In this document: positions 27,241-32,162 of the stretch, piece after piece
Layout of the letters: every line of letters starts with the position of its first letter
Numbering within the stretch: the first letter of the stretch is position 1
Source: Erysipelotrichaceae bacterium
GTDB lineage: Bacteria > Bacillota_I > Bacilli_A > Erysipelotrichales > Erysipelotrichaceae
Direction: 5' to 3'
Assembly (NCBI GenBank): GCA_022780745.1
Contig: JALEVB010000057.1
Coordinates: 1-32,162 of the forward strand
DNA: 32,162 nucleotides
Made by a program: the position numbers and the translations under genes
The notes under the pieces: generated by a model
Seen by the model: only the letters and a program-made list of their open reading frames with translations
The model's database searches: none
What the model was told of the DNA's origin: nothing

Positions 27241-27252
27241 AGGAGGAGTGTT

Positions 27253-27546
27253 ATGAAAAAGGGATTTACTTTAATTGAAATGACCGTAGTAGTATGCATA
27301 CTATCAATAATTCTATTATTAACTGTTCCTAATATCCAAAAAGTCATAAGCATAGTAGATGATAAAGGGTGTAAAGCCTTAGAAAAAGTAGTAGATAGTG
27401 CTATTTTAGAATATAAATTAGCATATGATGTATATCCTGATGATATTGATGATCTGATCAATGCCGGTTTATTAGATGATAGTCAAAGTAAGTGTTCTAA
27501 TGGGAAAAGCGTGATGATATATGATGGTAAAGCTATGGCACAATAA
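27253..27546 (+). CDS. comGC: Major pseudopilin
   Basis: MKKG|FTLIEMTVVVCILSIILLLTVPNIQK class III prepilin signal. Confidence 0.94.
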   Translation: MKKGFTLIEMTVVVCILSIILLLTVPNIQKVISIVDDKGCKALEKVVDSAILEYKLAYDVYPDDIDDLINAGLLDDSQSKCSNGKSVMIYDGKAMAQ

Positions 27547-27847
27547 AGGTTATACCCTGATCGATGTTTTAATATCATTTATGATCATTTCGATATTTTC
27601 TCTTCTAGCTATTAATGTTGTTCCATTAAACAATGATCATAAGCTATTTGTATATCACTATCTATATCATCAGATGTATAGTATCTATCATAATGAACAT
27701 GTAGTATTAGATAGTATCACTGGCTGCAATATAAAGTATCCTATAGAATTTAACAATCATGGCAATGTTAATATGGCTCAAACAATAAGCTGTCTAAATG
27801 ATGAATATGTGGTTGAACTTGGCTGGGGCAAAATTAAAAAAAGGTAA
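27521..27847 (+). CDS. comGD: Minor pseudopilin, ComGD position
   Basis: HNKG|YTLIDVLISFMIISIFSLLAI prepilin-like N-terminus; overlaps comGC. Confidence 0.75.
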   Translation: MMVKLWHNKGYTLIDVLISFMIISIFSLLAINVVPLNNDHKLFVYHYLYHQMYSIYHNEHVVLDSITGCNIKYPIEFNNHGNVNMAQTISCLNDEYVVELGWGKIKKR

Positions 27848-28007
27848 TATCTTAATTGATAGCTTATTGGTGATCTATATAGTTAGTATAACGATCATAC
27901 TTTTGATGAATTATCATCAGATGAAGTATGCTTATTATCAGATCGAAGAAGATACGATAAGATCATTATTTAGTCATGATTATGAAAAGATAACAGAGAT
28001 ACCATGA
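27798..28007 (+). CDS. comGE: Minor pseudopilin, ComGE position
   Basis: KLKKG|NILIDSLLVIYIVSITIILLM; overlaps comGD; start codon uncertain. Confidence 0.65.
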   Translation: MMNMWLNLAGAKLKKGNILIDSLLVIYIVSITIILLMNYHQMKYAYYQIEEDTIRSLFSHDYEKITEIP

Positions 28008-28384
28008 AAAAGGGTTTTATTTTAGAAAATATCTTGAGCATGTTTATCATTAGTACCTTTATTCCCATTATGTTTAATTGTTTGTTATTGCTTAAAATTG
28101 ATGATTTTAGTTATGATCTTCAAGATGAGATCGCATTGATACAGTTAAGAAGAATACTATCTGTCAGTTATGATCTTCAAGCAAATGATAATTGTCTTAG
28201 TTTTATATATAAAAATGAACAGAGAATGATTAGTGAAGTTAATAATAATCTTATCATGCAAAAGGGTACGATCATTATATTATGTGATGTTGAAGATGTT
28301 TCATTTGTAATAAATGATGGCTTACTGTATTTATATTATCGGCGTTTAGATAAAGACTATGAAAAGATTGTTTATAAGATCTAA
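28004..28384 (+). CDS. comGF: ComGF-like minor pseudopilin
   Basis: MKKG|FILENILSMFIISTFIPIMF; LQDEIALIQLRRILS..DNCLSFIYKNEQRMISEVNNNLIMQKGTIII resembles the ComGF domain. Confidence 0.75.
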   Translation: MKKGFILENILSMFIISTFIPIMFNCLLLLKIDDFSYDLQDEIALIQLRRILSVSYDLQANDNCLSFIYKNEQRMISEVNNNLIMQKGTIIILCDVEDVSFVINDGLLYLYYRRLDKDYEKIVYKI

Positions 28385-28703
28385 GGGCTTTGTGTCTTAT
28401 TATTTTATTAGTCTTTTAATGATCATTGTTAGCGTCATAATGATCAATTGCCAGATCATATATCAGAAACTGCTGATACTAGATCTTTTAAAAAGCTATG
28501 ATATGCAATATAAGATCATTTATATCTTAGAATTTGTTAAAGATAACTTAGATATTATTGAAGATGGGACTTATGATATCAATGATATTGAAATTGAAGT
28601 AACTAGGTATGATGATATCATTTATGTCAGTGATTTAAATGATGATATTAGCTTTGAAATCACAACGGATGATGATCATATCATTGATTATGTTTTGCGC
28701 TGA
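28359..28703 (+). CDS. comGG: ComGG-like pseudopilin
   Basis: RSKG|FVSYYFISLLMIIVSVIMI hydrophobic N-terminus, no Glu+5; last gene of operon. Confidence 0.6.
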   Translation: MKRLFIRSKGFVSYYFISLLMIIVSVIMINCQIIYQKLLILDLLKSYDMQYKIIYILEFVKDNLDIIEDGTYDINDIEIEVTRYDDIIYVSDLNDDISFEITTDDDHIIDYVLR

Positions 28704-28736
28704 TATAGCCTTATAATAGGCTTATATAGCGTAAAA
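28693..28736. other. Long interrupted inverted repeat spanning the comGG stop codon
   Basis: TTTTGCGCT g ATAT AGCCT tataat AGGCT t ATAT AGCGTAAAA. Confidence 0.7.
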
Positions 28737-28740
28737 ACAA

Positions 28741-28768
28741 TTGACAAAATCGTATTCTTCTATAAAAT
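28741..28768 (+). promoter_or_regulatory. Promoter TTGACA-N16-TAAAAT for efp
   Basis: -35 consensus at 28741-28746; -10 at 28763-28768 (TATAAT at 28768-28773 would give a 21-nt spacer). Confidence 0.55.
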
Positions 28769-28804
28769 ATAATAAGTAGAAAAAAAGAAAGTGGTGTAAA
28801 GAAA

Positions 28805-29362
28805 ATGATTAACTGTACAGAAATTAAACCTGGTATGACTTTTACTTGGGAAAATGATCTTTATCAATGTATCGACATTAGTTTAAATAAAACAGCAATG
28901 GCAAAGATGAAAGTAAAAGTAAAGGTTAAAAACCCTCGTACTGGTGTCGTAAAAGAATTAAGCTTAATTAGTGGCGATCAGGTTGAACCAGCATATATCG
29001 ATAAAAGAGAAATGCAATATCTATATGATGATGGTGAATCATTATGGTTCATGGATAATGAAACATATGAACAGATCAATATTCCAGCAGATCGTTTAGA
29101 ATGGGAAAAACAATTCTTAACAGAAAGCATGAATGTTAATATTTCAATCTATGAAGGTGAAGTATTAGGTGTAATGTTACCAGATAAGGTTACATTGAGA
29201 ATTGTTGAATGTGAACCAGCTGTTAAAGGAAATACTGCTACAAGTGCTAGTAAAAATGCTAAACTTGAAACAGGTTTAGAAATCAGAGTTCCATTATTTA
29301 TTGAAAATGATGAACTAGTATTGATCAATACAGCTGATGGCAAATATTCAGGACGTGCATAA
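28805..29362 (+). CDS. efp: Elongation factor P
   Basis: EIKPGMTFTWENDLYQCIDISLNKTAMAKMKVKVKVKNPRTG; 185 aa EF-P architecture. Confidence 0.97.
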   Translation: MINCTEIKPGMTFTWENDLYQCIDISLNKTAMAKMKVKVKVKNPRTGVVKELSLISGDQVEPAYIDKREMQYLYDDGESLWFMDNETYEQINIPADRLEWEKQFLTESMNVNISIYEGEVLGVMLPDKVTLRIVECEPAVKGNTATSASKNAKLETGLEIRVPLFIENDELVLINTADGKYSGRA

Positions 29363-29388
29363 GGATTAGATTTCTAATCCTTTTTTAT
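29361..29388 (+). terminator. Rho-independent terminator after efp
   Basis: AAGGATTAGATTTCTAATCCTTTTTT. Confidence 0.85.
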
Positions 29389-29415
29389 TTAATCATAGCT
29401 AGCACTATTTTCTTA

Positions 29416-29424
29416 TGATATAAT
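29416..29424 (+). promoter_or_regulatory. Extended -10 promoter TG-A-TATAAT
   Basis: Consensus extended -10, followed by AAAAAAGGAGG SD. Confidence 0.5.
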
Positions 29425-29454
29425 TATCAAGTAAAAAAAGGAGGTTTTTTAATT

Positions 29455-30246
29455 ATGCCTAAATATTCCCGTACTGCTAAGTATGAAGAGTTAAGAAATA
29501 AATTACAGAATGATTCAGAACCTGCCATTACTAGTAAAGAATTAAGCGAATATGCAAATAGATTAAATCGTATAGATGCTAATAATTTTGAATCTATGAA
29601 TAATATAAGTGTTGAGCATGATCCTATTCATCAAAGAAGAGAGGTTACTTTTAATTCTGATTTTGCTAGTAAACCTTTAAATAAACCAGAAGAGTTTACT
29701 ACAAAATTTAATAATGAATATATGGATGAATATATCAATGAAGTAAAACAATATAATTTTGATAAGGGTTTACTTGTAAGCGATAATACTCAACAGAATA
29801 TCTTACGTGAGTTAAAGGGTGAAAAGCCTAAAAAACCTGTAAAGACTGATTATGATACTATTGATGTGCCATTTGCAGGTAAGGGTAGAAATGTCGAATT
29901 AAGTCAAAGTGATATTGAAACAAGAGATCGTATTACTAGTAAGATGGAAAAAGTCTTAAATAGTGAACCAAATTATGATTATCTAAATGAAGATGATGAT
30001 TATGATACTATTGATCTAAAAAATACAATAAGACAAGAAAAAGACGTTCATGAGAAACTTTTAAATGAGACTAATCAGATGAAAGCTCAAATGGATGAGT
30101 ATGAAGATAACTTAACTGATGTTTCTGATAAGATGCAGCATACGACTAGAATTCTTAACTTTGTATTGGTAGTCTTGATCTTTGCTTTATTAGTTGTGTT
30201 AGGAGTAGTAGCTTATATGGTACTGCTAAATAAAGGAACGATTTAA
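29455..30246 (+). CDS. Uncharacterised, probably disordered protein with C-terminal TM (tail-anchored) and duplicated DYDTID motif
   Basis: SD AAAAAAGGAGG; single hydrophobic helix ILNFVLVVLIFALLVVLGVVAYMVLL near the C-terminus; DYDTIDV and DYDTIDL. Confidence 0.75.
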   Translation: MPKYSRTAKYEELRNKLQNDSEPAITSKELSEYANRLNRIDANNFESMNNISVEHDPIHQRREVTFNSDFASKPLNKPEEFTTKFNNEYMDEYINEVKQYNFDKGLLVSDNTQQNILRELKGEKPKKPVKTDYDTIDVPFAGKGRNVELSQSDIETRDRITSKMEKVLNSEPNYDYLNEDDDYDTIDLKNTIRQEKDVHEKLLNETNQMKAQMDEYEDNLTDVSDKMQHTTRILNFVLVVLIFALLVVLGVVAYMVLLNKGTI

Positions 30247-30247
30247 T

Positions 30248-30910
30248 ATGATCAATATTGCAATAGATGGACCTAGTGGAGCTGGAAAGAGTTCCATTGC
30301 TAAAATACTGGCTAAGAAACTAACTTATACCCATTTAGATACTGGAAGTATGTATCGTGCAGTTGCTTATAAAGCAATGATGAATCATTTGGATATTGAA
30401 AATGAAGATGTCATAGTTGATATGCTAAAGGATACCGATATCCGATTAACAAATGATGGCAAGATATATTTAGATGATACTGATGTTAGTGATATGATCA
30501 GAACTAATGAAATATCATTATTAGCTTCTAATGTATCTAAACATGCAAAAGTTAGAAAAGATCTAGTAAGCAGACAGCAGAAGATGGCTTTAAATAAAGG
30601 AGTCATCATGGATGGTAGAGATATTGGAACAGTAGTATTAAAAGATGCTGAAGTTAAGATCTTTTTAACTGCTAGTACTATAAAAAGAGCTCAAAGAAGA
30701 TACTTGCAGAATCAGCAGTTAAACATTGCTTCTGATCTAGATCAATTAATTAAAGAAATAGAACAAAGAGATTATCAGGATACTCATCGTGCGGCATCAC
30801 CTTTAGTCAAAGCAAGTGATGCAATTGAAATAGATTCAAGTGATATAACAATTGATGAAGTAGTTGATAAAATATTAGAAATAGTAAATAGAAAGGTTAA
30901 TGTTAAATGA
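30248..30910 (+). CDS. cmk: Cytidylate kinase
   Basis: [50 protein letters not shown]. Confidence 0.97.
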   Translation: MINIAIDGPSGAGKSSIAKILAKKLTYTHLDTGSMYRAVAYKAMMNHLDIENEDVIVDMLKDTDIRLTNDGKIYLDDTDVSDMIRTNEISLLASNVSKHAKVRKDLVSRQQKMALNKGVIMDGRDIGTVVLKDAEVKIFLTASTIKRAQRRYLQNQQLNIASDLDQLIKEIEQRDYQDTHRAASPLVKASDAIEIDSSDITIDEVVDKILEIVNRKVNVK

Positions 30911-32162
30911 TAGATGGAATAATAGCGATCATTGGTCGACCTAATGTTGGTAAGTCTACCATTTTTAATCGATTTGTTGAAGATAGGGTATCGATCGTTG
31001 AAGATACTCCTGGGGTAACCAGAGATCGTATATATGGAAAATGTACATGGCTGACAAAACAGCTAAGAGTTATTGATACAGGTGGTATTCAGCTTGAAGA
31101 TCAGCCGTTTGATAAAGAGATCAAGGCTCAGGTTGATATTGCCATTGAAGAGAGTGATGTTATCATTTTTATCGTTTCAGGAAAAGATGGCATTACTTCT
31201 GATGATATGTATATTGCTAAAATGCTGCAAAAACAAAAGAAACCGGTAGTATTGGCAGTTAATAAGATCGATGATAATAGTAAAATGGATAATATTTATG
31301 AATTCTATAATCTAGGGTTGAATGATCCAATTGCTGTAAGTGGAATTCATGGTATTGGTATTGGTGATTTGCTTGATGAATGTATCAAAAAGCTGCCTGT
31401 TAAGCAAAAAGATGATTATGAGGGCAGTATTAAATTTGCAGTTATCGGTCAGCCTAATGTGGGTAAAAGCAGTCTAGTTAATGCAATATTGAATGAAGAA
31501 AGAGTAATAGTTAGTAATATTGAAGGTACTACTAGAGATGCAATTGATACGCCATTTGTTTATAATGGTCAGGATTATGTGGTTATTGATACTGCTGGTA
31601 TCAGAAAAAAAGGAAAAGTCTATGAGAATATTGAAAAATATTCAGTATTAAGAGCTTTGAGTGCTATTGAAAGATCAGATGTTGTTTTATTTGTCATTGA
31701 TGGTGAAAAGGGTATAAGAGAACAGGATAAACATGTTGCAGGTTATGCCTATGAAGCTGGTAAAGCCATCATTATTATCTATAATAAATGGGATACTGTT
31801 GAAAAAGATGATAAGACGATCAATGAAGTAACATTAAAGATCAGAAATGAATTTACTTATCTTTCTTATGCACCTATCATATTTGTTAGTGCTAAGACTA
31901 AACAAAGAGTTAAAGATATCATTCCAATGATCAATGATGTTTATAATTATGCAACCCTTCGTATTGATACTAGTATTTTAAATGAAGTGATCATGGATGC
32001 TCAGATGCAGACACCTGCTCCAGCCATCAATGGCAAGCGTTTTAAGATCCTTTATGCTACACAGGTATCAACTATGCCTCCGACATTTGTTTTAAGTGTA
32101 AATGATCCAAAACTGCTACATTTTAGCTACCGTCGTTATTTAGAAAATAAAATAAGAGAAGC
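30907..32162 (+). CDS. der: Ribosome biogenesis GTPase Der/EngA (3' truncated by window edge)
   Basis: Two tandem G domains: [15 protein letters not shown] ... DTPGVTRDR and [15 protein letters not shown] ... [17 protein letters not shown] overlap with cmk; no stop before window end, so missing from the ORF track. Confidence 0.96.
   Translation, partial: MIDGIIAIIGRPNVGKSTIFNRFVEDRVSIVEDTPGVTRDRIYGKCTWLTKQLRVIDTGGIQLEDQPFDKEIKAQVDIAIEESDVIIFIVSGKDGITSDDMYIAKMLQKQKKPVVLAVNKIDDNSKMDNIYEFYNLGLNDPIAVSGIHGIGIGDLLDECIKKLPVKQKDDYEGSIKFAVIGQPNVGKSSLVNAILNEERVIVSNIEGTTRDAIDTPFVYNGQDYVVIDTAGIRKKGKVYENIEKYSVLRALSAIERSDVVLFVIDGEKGIREQDKHVAGYAYEAGKAIIIIYNKWDTVEKDDKTINEVTLKIRNEFTYLSYAPIIFVSAKTKQRVKDIIPMINDVYNYATLRIDTSILNEVIMDAQMQTPAPAINGKRFKILYATQVSTMPPTFVLSVNDPKLLHFSYRRYLENKIRE

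Noticed and set aside
1-32162. Mobile elements, CRISPR, toxin-antitoxin, phage defence, tRNA/rRNA
   Set aside because: None recognisable on reading both strands; no transposase/integrase-like proteins, no regularly spaced repeats, and gene order resembles conserved Bacilli housekeeping blocks.

Overview
This is a low-GC Firmicutes chromosomal window, probably from an Erysipelotrichia-like gut anaerobe (inferred from gene content and codon usage, not proven). It is dense, mostly + strand and mostly housekeeping. In order: an FtsX-type permease cut by the left edge; desulfoferrodoxin; pnp; a heterodimeric ABC exporter pair; trmB; a lipoprotein; a disordered acidic protein; murC; YtxG-like and YtxH-like proteins; a CcpA-like LacI regulator; a tyrosine T-box and tyrS; a lipoprotein; a MurJ/YtgP-like flippase; an RsuA-family pseudouridine synthase; ispH (-); a CshB-like DEAD-box helicase; a Gfo/Idh oxidoreductase; ispG (-); rpmG; an MBL-fold hydrolase; a complete-looking comG pseudopilus operon (GA-GG); efp; a tail-anchored disordered protein; cmk; and der cut by the right edge (absent from the ORF track). 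I found no mobile element, CRISPR array, tRNA or rRNA, and no clear novel defence-type system. The most unusual signals are: (i) a perfect inverted-repeat terminator whose two arms carry the stop codons of two overlapping convergent genes; (ii) several genes with leaderless or roughly 10-14 nt leaders using a GGTGAT Shine-Dalgarno; (iii) a comG operon where only ComGC keeps the canonical pilin Glu+5; (iv) two uncharacterised disordered proteins with duplicated short motifs; (v) an SD/terminator-hairpin/AUG arrangement between rpmG and the MBL gene; (vi) strong context dependence of Ile codons that enriches GATC.
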